A stretch of 64,000 nucleotides of DNA, taken from Cryptomeria japonica. Taxonomy: Eukaryota; Streptophyta; Pinopsida; Cupressales; Cupressaceae. Where the stretch lies: the NCBI RefSeq assembly GCF_030272615.1, contig NC_081414.1:663219938-663283937 (forward strand), in the 5' to 3' direction. Of the stretch, positions 1 to 9,739 are shown piece after piece. The first letter of the stretch is position 1, and each line of letters opens with the position of its first letter. The notes beneath the pieces were generated by a model that saw only the letters and a list, made by a program, of their open reading frames with translations, was not told the DNA's origin and searched no databases. The translations under genes were made by a program, and so were the position numbers.

Positions 1-205
1 AACAAAAGAAAAATAGGGCGAAAACAAAGTGAGGCAAAAGGGGGACCCCTAGCTCAAGAAGTAAAATACTGGGGTGCATTATGCAAGGCATAACAAATGG
101 AAACTCAACTAGGAAAGTGCTTCCACACATTTTCATACACTGAACCCTTCAAGTACCTAGACTCTCTAGTTTGCATTCATACTAGATGACTCAAATAAAA
201 CTAAC
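1..205 (-). repeat. Truncated fragment of an H-type LTR
   Basis: This stretch matches the block at about 15020-15222 and again about 61430-61620, which is internal to the H LTR. Here it is followed directly by sequence that belongs near the other end of that LTR (homologous to 59167 onward). It is therefore a second, truncated H LTR joined to the LTR that starts at about 206. The short shared word actaaca sits at the joint. No coding potential is seen. Confidence 0.6.
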
Positions 206-1224
206 AACTGAGAAAATTACAAAGTTAGTGCATCATAGGGAGGTATTATCAATAACACTTTAGAGATAAGTTACATAATGTTTGAGTAAATATACAAAGT
301 CAATCAACTTACATACAAATAGAATCAGATGCCAAGAGATCATAAAATTTTCTATATTATTTCATTCTCATATACCATTGACATGCGTAATATGATTCAT
401 AAAACAATAAAATTGTAAGGTTAAGATACTGATTGTAATGAGAGAAGACACCAGACTACAAAGTACATCAACCACAAAGACACGTATTGAAGATTAGGCA
501 ATCCACAAGTTGCTTTGTATTATTGTTGAATAATGAAAGACAAAATCTTAATTGTAACCAAAAAAGGGAGTAAATTCTCTAGCTAAATGACTTTGAATCA
601 TCAATTCATGGACCCTCTAAATGGTACAAACTTCACAATTTATAGAGTTTCATCCCTACACCCTAGGAATAAATCATGCCAAAACTTAGGCTACAAAATG
701 GTGGCAGTCACAGTTGACATGCAAGTCACTACCTATGAACTCCACTTAACTTTTACTAAACTAGTGTTTGTAGTTCATGTTCTTGACAGTGCATCAGCTC
801 CTGGACCTCTAAATCATGCAATGGTGGTGCAAAACAAGACAAGTGTAATAAAAAGTGCCAGTTGGTGAACTACAATGATTTATGGTGGTGATATTTCTTT
901 TGCATGCATTTGGTTACTAACTACTCATTTGCTTCGTGTTCTTCTTGTAGTTTTAGTAGTTGTTGATAAAGCAGTCTATCAAAGCAGCAAGCGGATTAGC
1001 AATATACTCCATGCGGAACTTAGAGACCCTCAGTGTTTCCTTAGTGCTCTCCTGACTATCAGCCATCTTATCCATCTTTGATTCAACTTGAATATCAAGG
1101 TCTGACCGCGATAGTGGTACTTCATGGTTGGAGGTTTTTTCTCCAATTTAATATCTCCTCTAGTCTTCTTTCAAGATGATGTCGAAGGCTCCATAAGCCC
1201 TCTTTATCCTACAATAAAAGCTAT
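206..1224 (-). repeat. H element LTR, left copy, first segment
   Basis: This segment is collinear with 59167-60190 of the right-hand H LTR, with scattered substitutions. Homology breaks at the E1 insertion and resumes at 13756, so the two segments once formed one LTR of about 3.5 kb. The short ORFs here (587-868, 875-1081) have no counterpart kept open in the other copy and are not called. The outer end that should match 59039-59166 is missing. Confidence 0.75.
1220..1224. repeat. E1 target-site duplication, left copy
   Basis: The 5 bp gctat precedes the TGTAGACACC start of the E1 LTR, and gatat follows its TAGCTACA end at 13756-13760. The uninterrupted H copy reads aaaagatatgtaatc at about 60186, so the original target was gatat and the left copy carries one change. 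Confidence 0.8.
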
Positions 1225-2029
1225 TGTAGACACCTAAAAATGGTCAACGCTTGCGGAGTCATACTTACAATTGTGCATTGCCTCATTTTAGGGTTTTTGC
1301 ATCGCATTAACATTTCTCCTATGTCACGCACTTGGTTTTTATCATTTGCGAGCATCGAGTCATTCTTCTACATTCTTCATTCGTTTCGCTCTCAAATTTG
1401 GTCTTGTCGACAACACTATCCAGTCATGATTTTGATCGATCTTATCCTGTCGCATCTATGTGCGTATTTATTTGTCATCATTTTGGACATCGTCAATCCT
1501 AATTAGGGTTTTGTCCTCTTATCAATCTTGTCATTTTGCAATCTATTTTGTCATCGATCCTTGCCTTGTCAATCTTGTCATCTCGCGATCGATTTGTCAT
1601 CGATCGTCGTCCTTCTCAATCGTGTCAATTGGCGCATTTATCAATCAAATCATTTTATCACATTGGTCAATTTGTCATCAGAATCATGATCGAGTCAATT
1701 GTCTTTCATCAAGACCTAATTGTCATCCTTGCATTGCTAATTCATCTTCTAGGGTTTCGTGATTTAATCATTTAACCTTGTTTGTCATTTTTCCCTTTAG
1801 GATTAATAAATTATTTATTTATCCTAAGTCTTTTCATCGCAATTAAATGTTCATTTAATTGGCTAATTATTCCTCTTTTTGTGAATTAATTAATAAATGA
1901 CAAATTATTAATTAATTCACCTAATTTATCTTATTTCCTAATTTTTCCTCTTTTTCTAATTTTCTAATTTTCTAATTCCTAATTTCAATTTCCTCCTATT
2001 TTTCTCCTAATTTCATGGGAATGACATTT

Positions 2030-2165
2030 CAATTTGTCATAATTTGTCATAATTGACAATCAATCAATTTTTGACATAGAAATTTGTCATAATTTGTCAT
2101 AAATTAACAATCAATCAATTTTGCATAGAAAGTGCATAATTTGTCATAATTTGTCATAATTGAAA
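2030..2165 (+). repeat. AT-rich tandem repeat in E1 5' LTR
   Basis: About 2.5 units of roughly 55-60 bp, each built from aatttgtcataatttgtcat followed by tgacaatcaatcaattttt and gcatagaaa. The same array occurs at about 13195-13330 in the 3' LTR, so it was part of the LTR before insertion. It lies just upstream of the TATA box, where LTR enhancers commonly sit. Confidence 0.8.
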
Positions 2166-2228
2166 TTTTTGATTTACAATTTCCATTTGAATTGAATCAT
2201 GCTAATTTGATCATTTCTCCAATTTGTC

Positions 2229-2235
2229 TATAAAT
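2229..2235 (+). promoter_or_regulatory. Putative TATA box, E1 5' LTR
   Basis: TATAAAT is the best TATA match in the LTR and is conserved at 13393-13399 in the 3' LTR. It would place transcription start near 2260, leaving about 330 bp of R/U5 before the LTR end. This is inferred from sequence only. Confidence 0.5.
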
Positions 2236-2596
2236 TGGATGAATTTCTTCAATCAAATCCCTAATTAGATTGTCGAATTTCTAATCACTTTGTCAAATCA
2301 ATCACACTTCGAGTACTCTTGCGCCAATATCTTATTTACTTGCTTTCATATCATGTGTGTGCACTTGAAGGTGAGATCCACAACAAAGGCTATTTGGAGA
2401 AGAAAGAAGGACAATGGAGCCACATGAAGGAAGCATTTAGATCTACGTTTGGTTTGCATAGTCTTTAGTTTTGAATGTTTCATTTTCATGTCTTTATTGG
2501 ATGTAATTAGGATTGATCATTGCAATTTGCTTTCATGATTAAGCTAGACTAATATTGATTTTCTTAGATGATTTCCGATTTCCTAGCTACATTAAT

Positions 2597-2614
2597 TGGT
2601 GAACCCGACATGAA
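2597..2614 (+). other. E1 primer-binding-site candidate
   Basis: TGGTGAACCCGACATGAA begins 6 bp after the LTR end, the usual place for a tRNA primer site starting TGG. It is not the iMet type (TGGTATCAGAGC) used by E2, E2b and E3. I cannot name the matching tRNA without a search. Confidence 0.5.
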
Positions 2615-2705
2615 CTAACCCCCCTAACTATGCTTTTGAGTGCTTTTGAGTTGATTTGCAGGTCAAAAACCCAAGAAATAGGTAGTGCAGTGTTTTCTGG
2701 GAACT

Positions 2706-2823
2706 TTTGCGCCTGTGTCAAGCATTCTACGCCTATGTCAGACATTCTGCGCCTATGTCAAGGACATTCTACACTTCTGTCAGACATTTTGCGCCTGTGT
2801 CAAACATTCTACGCCTGTGTAGG
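2706..2823 (+). repeat. Short tandem repeat in E1 leader
   Basis: About five imperfect 21-24 bp units, each like cctatgtcagacattctgcg. A related set of cctgtgt/cctatg words lies at about 11717-11770 near the other end of the interior, followed by inverted versions. The overlapping reading frames here are by-products of the repeat. Confidence 0.75.
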
Positions 2824-4648
2824 GCTGGAAATAGAGGTAAAAGACAGTGTTTTTCACTTGCAACTTGTTTTCTTTTGCATTCTGTTTCTGCTTTTTTGGT
2901 TTTGTTGGTACTGATTCTCTATGCAGAACCTTGGCATACGCATGACAAAGACAACAAAGGAAACTACTAACACATTTTATGCAAGTTCGATAGTCAAAGA
3001 CTAAACATATCAAACTTTTGACTTGGGTTTTTGCAGGTTGCCTTGGACTACAACTAAACTTTGTGTTTGCAATTAATATTTAGGCACCTAGTATGATTTC
3101 TAAATAGGATGGAATGAATATATGTTTTCTTTGATTGTTGAGTTTGACATTGGAGTAGGAGAGTATGCTCTCATCCTTCTTAGGGTGATCAGAAATCTAG
3201 ATCTTCAATACCATGCTCATGTTTTTGATTGTGTGTCACCTTTAGAGGGCCTACCTTCCTGACCATTTGCTTTTGCAAGCAAGTGATAATCGTGAGAAGG
3301 GAATGACCCAAAGTGAGTACAGCTAGAATACCTTGGCATTCTAACTCACTATAAAAAAAATACCTGATGAGCGAAAGCTTTGAAGGAAGGGTTACGTGGG
3401 AATTGCAGTTACTTGGGAAGTGATGACCCTTGAACTCTTTCTCATATCAACATCTAAGTAGGACCTCATGGTCTAAATCATGCTTGCGCGACCACATTTT
3501 TTTGGTATCTTGATGGGCTTAATGTCTCAATCATGCTTGCGTGACACCAAGAAGTAATGCTTAACAGAAATCCTTACTAAACACCTTGTATTTAGAGGCC
3601 AAAAATCCTTCTAGTTGCTTGAGAAGGACAAGTTCGGATACTTGGAAGAGATACTAAGTTTGCCATGGGGATATTTCTATGGGGACTGATGCTTGGCTTC
3701 CCTAAGAAGTGAGTGCCGTGGAGGGGAGCTCGTGGGGTCAAACATCTATGTATTCTCCTTGAATCCCATAACAAGTCTACCTCTCAAGTACCTAATGTCC
3801 TTGCCTACCATAAGAAATGTGTGAATGAGCATGATTGTCTTGAGTCTAAGTTGAAATATCTTGTCTTCTTTGCTTGTGAAAAGTTGAATTGCATCTCATT
3901 TCAAAAACAAGACAAATTGATTCAAAACAAGGTTAAACACAAGAACATTTCATTCAACAAAGTTCAAAACACCTTCAAACATGGTTGTCAAACATTTTCC
4001 AAAATCTTGTCTCAACATTCATGTCACCTAGATCTAGGTTCATCCTAGGTGTCCATTTTGCAAAGTCATTGTCAACTACCAAGGTTAGGTTTCACCTAGG
4101 TCATACTCCGTTGCATATCAATAAGGGTCATCCATTTTGCATGTGTCCTCTTGCATTAGAGTAATACCATTGTCATACATTGCATACCCTAGGTCTCTTC
4201 ATTCAAGATTAGGTCATTATCATATCGTATTAGGGTCATTTGCATAGTAATTGTCCCTTTGCATATAGTGTCAAAACTAGGTTTTGTCATACTTGAGTAA
4301 TCCAAATCTTTGATTAACCCTAAGTCATTGTTAGGAAGTCTAGACCTTATCAAACCTTTTCTCTTTATGTCATTATTGTCATTTGGTCAAACCTAGCTTA
4401 GTATCCAAGCATATAGGGGAGACATTGTCATTTGTCCTTTTGTCACTTGGTCCTTTTGTCCTTTGAGGTCTAGACATCATTTCAATTTCCTAAGGGTCTC
4501 TTTTTTAGATTTGCATTCCAAAAAGTTTGTCAAAATTTTGAAAAACAACCAAAAACATAGGTTGCATTCTTGCCATAGTTAAATTTTCATTTATTTAGTT
4601 TGCATTTAGTTGCATATCATATATCATCCTTGAAAAATTCCAAAAATA
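2824..4648 (+). other. E1 untranslated leader
   Basis: About 1.8 kb between the primer-site end and the long ORF. It is rich in TTGTCATTTG-type words and has no coherent reading frame. A 111-codon frame at 3713-4048 shows nothing I recognise and is not called. Long gag-free leaders are common in large non-autonomous LTR elements. Confidence 0.6.
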
Positions 4649-6439
4649 TTGCATTTGCATAGTGACATGTCTATTGAAATAAGGTTCCAAGCACCAATGA
4701 TGCAACAAAGTTTGACATATCAACCTACAATGCAATCACAATTCTATCCAACCCAACAACAAAGCAACATTGATCAAACTTTTTATGATGAAACAAATCT
4801 CCAAATACAAAAACTAGAGGAGAAACTAGCTCAAGAAAATGAGATTTTGGAACAAAAAGTGAAAAACATTGAGAAGAATAGATCACAAATGTCCAAAATG
4901 TTTCAAAAATTTCCAGGTCGAAATTCAAAGATTGAGCCAATTGATGTAAGATCTCTTCTTGAACGATTAGACATACCAGCTCTCCTCTCCCAAATAGAGA
5001 TGATGAAACAATTTCAAGAAAAGAGACAACATCAATTTCAACATTATGTGCCTCCACAACAAGAACAAGAAGGTGTTTACTATCAATCAGATTTCCAACC
5101 ATCACAACCAATTGTTCAACATATACAACCAATACAACCAATGGTCCAATTTCAACAATATGTCCAACCAACTATACAATGTCCACAAATGGTTCAACCA
5201 ATGGTGGAATATCAATGTCAACAACCACAACCAAACATTCAAAAACAAAGGTTGCAGCACACACCAACCCAAGTTTCAAACATGTCAGAACAATTGAGCC
5301 AAGGCCAATATCAAAAGACATTAGATCAGAACCAACTCCTTGCCAAACAAGTTCAAATTCTAGATACAACCATGTCAAAACCTCGAAAGAAAGGTGGCTT
5401 TATTGCAAGGCTCTTAAGGAACCTACCAAGTGAGTTCTTTGAGGAAGATCAAGATAATACAACTATGTCTAGCAATGCCTCATCCCCCCACAAACAAATT
5501 GACTCTCCAGTGGCATCTATCCCTACACCTCTAGAAGTTTCACAAGAACCTTCTATATTGTCCTCATCAAACAATACACCCAAGGATGCAATTATCCAAG
5601 AGCTATCCATAATTGATTGCCAAGATAATCCAATTCATGATGCACATCCTTGTCATGTTTCAAAAATACAAGACCCAATGCCACCATGCACTTTATCGCC
5701 ATTACCTATTTTAGAGGACCCCATTCGAAGTCCCTCTTCCTCATGTTCAAGCATTGATTCCTTGCCAGAATCCATCACAAATGTTCAAAGTGCATTTCCT
5801 CCATGCCAAATCATTGATTCCTTGTCAGAATCCTCCATGCATATCCAGAGTCCAACCTCATGTCAAGAGGATAAATTAGAGCACAAAGAAATGAGTCCTA
5901 AAGAAGATCAAGATCAAGATCCTAAAACCTTATCATCCCATCCAATTGTTGACCAAGATCCCATTTCCCTAGACACTCGCAATGATTCCCCTATTCTTGT
6001 CCATCCTATCCAAAGTCCTATTGACACTCCATTCCCCGAGCAAGATCAAGATATCCTAGTCCATCCAATCCCAAATGATCTCCTTCCATTCCAAGAACAT
6101 AATGTCCTTTCAAATCCCATTGACATTCCACTTTCTAAGAAAGATCAAGATATCCCTTCCATCCTTTCTGATGATCCCATTGAAAGTCAAGAGCAAAGCA
6201 CCTTTGAAGAGGATTCCAATGATCTTCCTCCTTGTCAAGATCAAATTATTCTTTTAAATCCTTCACAAGATCCACTTGTTCCTCCATCTCCACGTCCTAA
6301 TCCAGCATATCCACTCCAAGGTCTCATTTCTTTTGATGATCTCATTATTTCTCCCATTCCATCTCTTGAAGAGCCTGTCATTGAACCATGTCCACCACAC
6401 AATCCTATTCCCCCTCATGATTCTAACATGTCAGTGTAA
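4649..6439 (+). CDS. E1 long ORF, first part (Gln- then Pro/Ser-rich, unrecognised)
   Basis: The ORF has 596 codons. An ATG at 4670 (MSIEIRF) is an equally plausible start. Residues ~50-125 are charged and helical (a KLEEKLAQENEILEQKVKNI heptad-like stretch, then a leucine-rich segment). Residues ~130-210 are Gln/Pro-rich repeats such as QPMVQFQQYVQP. After a basic patch (KPRKKGGFIARLLRNLP, ~245-261) the rest is acidic and Pro/Ser-rich, with repeats of DQDI and HPIP. It ends at TAA 6437-6439, but the same frame stays open for 323 further codons, so the product may once have been ~920 residues. It occupies the gag position, yet I see no Retrotrans_gag signature, zinc knuckle or enzyme motif. 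Function unknown. Confidence 0.65.
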   Translation: MHLHSDMSIEIRFQAPMMQQSLTYQPTMQSQFYPTQQQSNIDQTFYDETNLQIQKLEEKLAQENEILEQKVKNIEKNRSQMSKMFQKFPGRNSKIEPIDVRSLLERLDIPALLSQIEMMKQFQEKRQHQFQHYVPPQQEQEGVYYQSDFQPSQPIVQHIQPIQPMVQFQQYVQPTIQCPQMVQPMVEYQCQQPQPNIQKQRLQHTPTQVSNMSEQLSQGQYQKTLDQNQLLAKQVQILDTTMSKPRKKGGFIARLLRNLPSEFFEEDQDNTTMSSNASSPHKQIDSPVASIPTPLEVSQEPSILSSSNNTPKDAIIQELSIIDCQDNPIHDAHPCHVSKIQDPMPPCTLSPLPILEDPIRSPSSSCSSIDSLPESITNVQSAFPPCQIIDSLSESSMHIQSPTSCQEDKLEHKEMSPKEDQDQDPKTLSSHPIVDQDPISLDTRNDSPILVHPIQSPIDTPFPEQDQDILVHPIPNDLLPFQEHNVLSNPIDIPLSKKDQDIPSILSDDPIESQEQSTFEEDSNDLPPCQDQIILLNPSQDPLVPPSPRPNPAYPLQGLISFDDLIISPIPSLEEPVIEPCPPHNPIPPHDSNMSV

Positions 6440-7408
6440 GATGTTCATGAACCCTCGGCATGCATAATGGGTTCTTCCTCTTTGGTCCAATCTGATCCAC
6501 TTCAAGATCTCATTATTTCTGTCATGTTATGTCCACCTCATAATGGACTCGCCTCTTCTTCCCAAAGAAAAGAGTATCCTACAATTCAAGATATTCATAA
6601 AGGCCAAGGAGTAGATATCCATAAGCAAGAATCCCTTCATGTTAAAGAAAATATTAAGGGTCATGGCCTCAGTGAAATTCCTCAAGACTTGGGTACCCCT
6701 ACTAAATCCAATATCCCTTCAAAATCCAAACATATCCCTTCCCCATCATACCTTCCATCCATCTTAGGTCCTTATATCCCTTCATCCTCTATGCAAGGTC
6801 AGAAAAGGCACACATCCTTGAGTAAATTTCATCAATCCAAAATAACTCCATTTCATTCATATCCATCCATGCATTCATTTCCCCCTCCAAGCAATTTGGA
6901 TGCCAAGTATAAAAGTCATAAGTCTAGAAATCCACATGTATTCAAGGATCAACATGTCCAATATAATCGACATGTCAAAACAAAGAACAATATGATCTAT
7001 AAAGAAAAGGAAAAATCCAAAAGGCCACAAAACCCCACTAAGCAAAATAAAGAAAAGTCAAAATATATATGGGTTCCTAAATCCCTTGTGCAAGAAATGC
7101 ACTCCAAGGAACCACAAAAGCATGAAAAATCAAAAACCATGTGGATTCCTAAGCACCTCCTTGAAGCACAAGAGCCTAAAGAAACATCCAACTTGGCATC
7201 CAAAATTGCTATTCCTCCATCCAAACCTCTCAAATCTATTCCTCCATCACCTTCTTCATCCATTTTGGGCCCTTATGTCCTAGAATCACTATCCTTTCCT
7301 CCATCCAAATCTCACAATCTGAAACCCACTCTTCCTCCATCAGTCCATCACCCCTCAAGGTGTGTGCCAATGTTGATCTTTCCTTCATTTCCATCCACTG
7401 AAGCCTAA
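6440..7408 (+). CDS. E1 long ORF, second part (same frame, after one stop)
   Basis: This is the continuation, in the same frame, of the 4649-6439 ORF beyond a single TAA; the first ATG is at 6467 (313 codons). The product is Ser/Pro/Lys-rich. Two tandem segments end in the related motifs KYIWVPKSLVQE (~residues 202-213) and KTMWIPKHLLEA (~223-234), and LGPY recurs three times in SSILGPYV-like contexts. No enzyme domain is recognised. An open frame this long right after a stop suggests that the stop is recent, or is read through, or that this part starts anew at 6467. E1's near-identical LTRs fit a recent lesion. Confidence 0.55.
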   Translation, partial: DVHEPSACIMGSSSLVQSDPLQDLIISVMLCPPHNGLASSSQRKEYPTIQDIHKGQGVDIHKQESLHVKENIKGHGLSEIPQDLGTPTKSNIPSKSKHIPSPSYLPSILGPYIPSSSMQGQKRHTSLSKFHQSKITPFHSYPSMHSFPPPSNLDAKYKSHKSRNPHVFKDQHVQYNRHVKTKNNMIYKEKEKSKRPQNPTKQNKEKSKYIWVPKSLVQEMHSKEPQKHEKSKTMWIPKHLLEAQEPKETSNLASKIAIPPSKPLKSIPPSPSSSILGPYVLESLSFPPSKSHNLKPTLPPSVHHPSRCVPMLIFPSFPSTEA

Positions 7409-8432
7409 TTCTTCCAATACCCTATCCATTATCCAATGCATATTTTCCATCCTTCGATCCCTTTGGTCCAATCCTTTGCATAAATCCTTTCCTTAGTTTC
7501 ATCTCATTTTCCATGTCCTTATCCTACCAACATCTTTGAGCATACTTTTAAAGGTCATGGTCCATTTTTTTTTTTTTTTCAAGGCTACTATCCAAACAAA
7601 AAGATGCTTGAGTCCTTCTTCCATCCCCTATCATATGTCCATCTTCTATTGAAAAAGTCAAAATACCCAAAAAAAAAGAAAAAGAAAAAAAAAGTAAAGA
7701 AAAATAATTCGTCCACTAGTGAAAACCTAGCAAACAGGTGCCTTGGGCAAGTACTGTGATGAAAACCTGGCAAACAGGCATCATGCGTAATTTATGAACT
7801 TCTTGCACACCACACTTGGGGGCAGGTTTCCTCCTTCATATCCTATTGCCCTTCCATTATCCTATCGAACCCCTGTCATTACCCTTCATATCCTATTGTC
7901 CCTCATGTCTAGTTTCCCTTTCCACCTTTGATCTTGACAAGGCTGATGATCTTCATTAGTATCATGCATCTTGTTCATAGCTTTTAGTCCATCATAGCTT
8001 TTGGTCTTTACCCATTTGCTTATTACAACCTTTCATCCATATTCCCTGTCTTATTGCAACTTTCTGCCACTATCCCTTAGCCTACCCTGACCTTCAGTCC
8101 ATGTCCCTTATCCATTCTTGGTCTTGCTTATCCTATCCATATCTTATCACTATCCATACACTCTTTTTCATTCCTTGATCTTGATCTAACATAAAGACAC
8201 AAAATTTAAACATGGTTTCAAAAACCTCTTGACATGTCCCTCATGCCATGTTCCTGCTTTACATTGTCATATCCAGTCTCTTGTCCCATCACACCATAGC
8301 CCTTGAAAATTGCATCTGCGTTGTCTCCATAATAAAAGGCCTTTGTCTTCCCTCTATCCACCAATATTTCAGCAAGCCTATTTATTCACCTGTCATATTC
8401 CTTTCCTTGCGAGACATTGGGGGCAAAATTCA
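7409..8432 (+). other. E1 spacer after the long ORF
   Basis: Pyrimidine-rich sequence dominated by words such as TCCTATCC, CCTTATCC and CCATGTCC. No open frame of interest on either strand, apart from the paired repeat listed separately. This is where a full element would carry pol, and no pol remnant is seen. Confidence 0.55.
7722..7781 (+). repeat. Paired gaaaacctggcaaacaggc repeat
   Basis: gaaaacctagcaaacaggt at ~7723 and gaaaacctggcaaacaggc at ~7762 are about 40 bp apart, flanked by A-rich sequence upstream and by cacttgggggcaggttt downstream (~7812). It lies just after the long ORF ends. The role is unknown. Confidence 0.7.
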
Positions 8433-8665
8433 AAAAAATTGAAAAATGTCCTAAAATAATCATAAAAAAATTGAAAAATGTCCTGAAATAATTTGAAAAA
8501 AAATTGAAAAATGTCCTGAAATAATTCAAAAAAAATTGAAAAATGTCCTGAAATAATCCAAAAAAAAAAAAATTGAAAAAATGTCCTGGAAAAATCCCTA
8601 CAAATCAAATAATGTCCTGAAAAAATCCCTAAAAAGTCAAATAAAGTCCTGAAAAAAATGAACAC
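8433..8665 (+). repeat. Seven-copy AT-rich tandem array in E1
   Basis: About seven units of 31-36 bp, each built on aaaaaattgaaaaatgtcctgaaataat and progressively altered at the right end. The antisense Phe-rich frame at 8393-8764 only reflects this repeat. It separates the long sense ORF from the antisense gene region. Confidence 0.85.
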
Positions 8666-9739
8666 AAAAAAATTGTAAAAAATCGAAAAGCAAAACAAAA
8701 ACATGAATAACCCCTCTGTGCATAGACAGCTCACTGAGTATACATCCAACGACACACAATCCAACGCTACGCTTTATTGCAAATCACGCATTAACAGATG
8801 AACTTTTTCAATCAAACCAGACATTCCAACTGATCAAAATTGTCATATCAATCAACCTCAATATCATTTGTCCTTGTCTCTACTATCATGGGTCTTATAC
8901 AGGGTGTGGTATACTCAAAACCAGACTGTGTCCTATCTTGGATGGGGTAACGCATTTCGTGAAACCAAACAACATGATCGTCCTATCAGCACTTTCAACT
9001 TTTGACAATGAAGATCAAGATGTTTGTTTGATTTGTTGGAATTTGTGCATCTTATCTTTTTAACTGATTTATCTTTGGCTTTAGTCATGTTCCTATGTTG
9101 CTCGATGATGTCACTGAGTGATTTAGAGTGACCGGGATGGTTCGTGGTCCTTTTCTTTTTTGTTGTGATTGTTTTTTGTCTATGATGTGTCTGTCTTTTG
9201 CAAAAAGGGTTGCATAGCTCTGGCCTTCAATGCCATGATGCTACACATCCGTTTTGCTACATTAAAATAAAGGTTCTCACCTACAAAGTGCATTACTGAA
9301 AGCAAGTTTTTCTTTGTCCCCAACTGTTCTTTGTCTCATTTTCTTCTTACTAACATTTCTTCCGTCAGTTTGGATAGTCAGTTTGATCTAGTGCTCCAAT
9401 TTCCCCAAACACATATGCTGCATCCTGCATTCATTGGTTAGTACATTTGCATTACATCACACATCATATCAAGCATTTTTGCATCAAAAACACATAAAAA
9501 AAAATACATCCATACATGTTCCACAATAATACATAAATAATGCATATGCCATCCATACATGGAAAATTACATAAGTCATAACACATTGCATCCCATCATC
9601 TCGATGCATATCATATCATATGTCACAATAATATCAGAGTACAAAATTGGACTATCTGTCCTAAGTATGGCCCGCAGGCTGACTACAAAATGTCAAACTA
9701 CATAATGTCCACTGTCTGTCATATGGAGCATGTGCCTCT
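8666..9739 (+). other. E1 spacer before the antisense gene
   Basis: AT-rich sequence with no frame worth calling. A stretch at about 9450-9640 is rich in CATACAT/ATCATAT words. Confidence 0.5.

Larger units (their letters stand above)
1225..2591 (+). repeat. E1 5' LTR
   Basis: It is collinear with 12353-13755. The 3' copy has about 36 extra bases near 12770-12805, and there are scattered point differences. Ends are TG...CA. The upstream half is rich in GTCAT and GATCGAT words; the downstream half has AT-rich tandem repeats and a TATA box. Confidence 0.9.

Noticed and set aside
2030-2165. CRISPR-like regular repeats
   Set aside because: Units are contiguous AT-rich tandem repeats without unique spacers, and they recur in both LTRs of a plant element.
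4725-5433. Antisense and out-of-frame ORFs inside the E1 long ORF
   Set aside because: They are shadows of the Gln-rich coding repeats (caa/cca words read in other frames).
8393-8764. Phe-rich 123-codon antisense frame
   Set aside because: It is the translation of an AT-rich tandem array; unit repeats explain the pattern.
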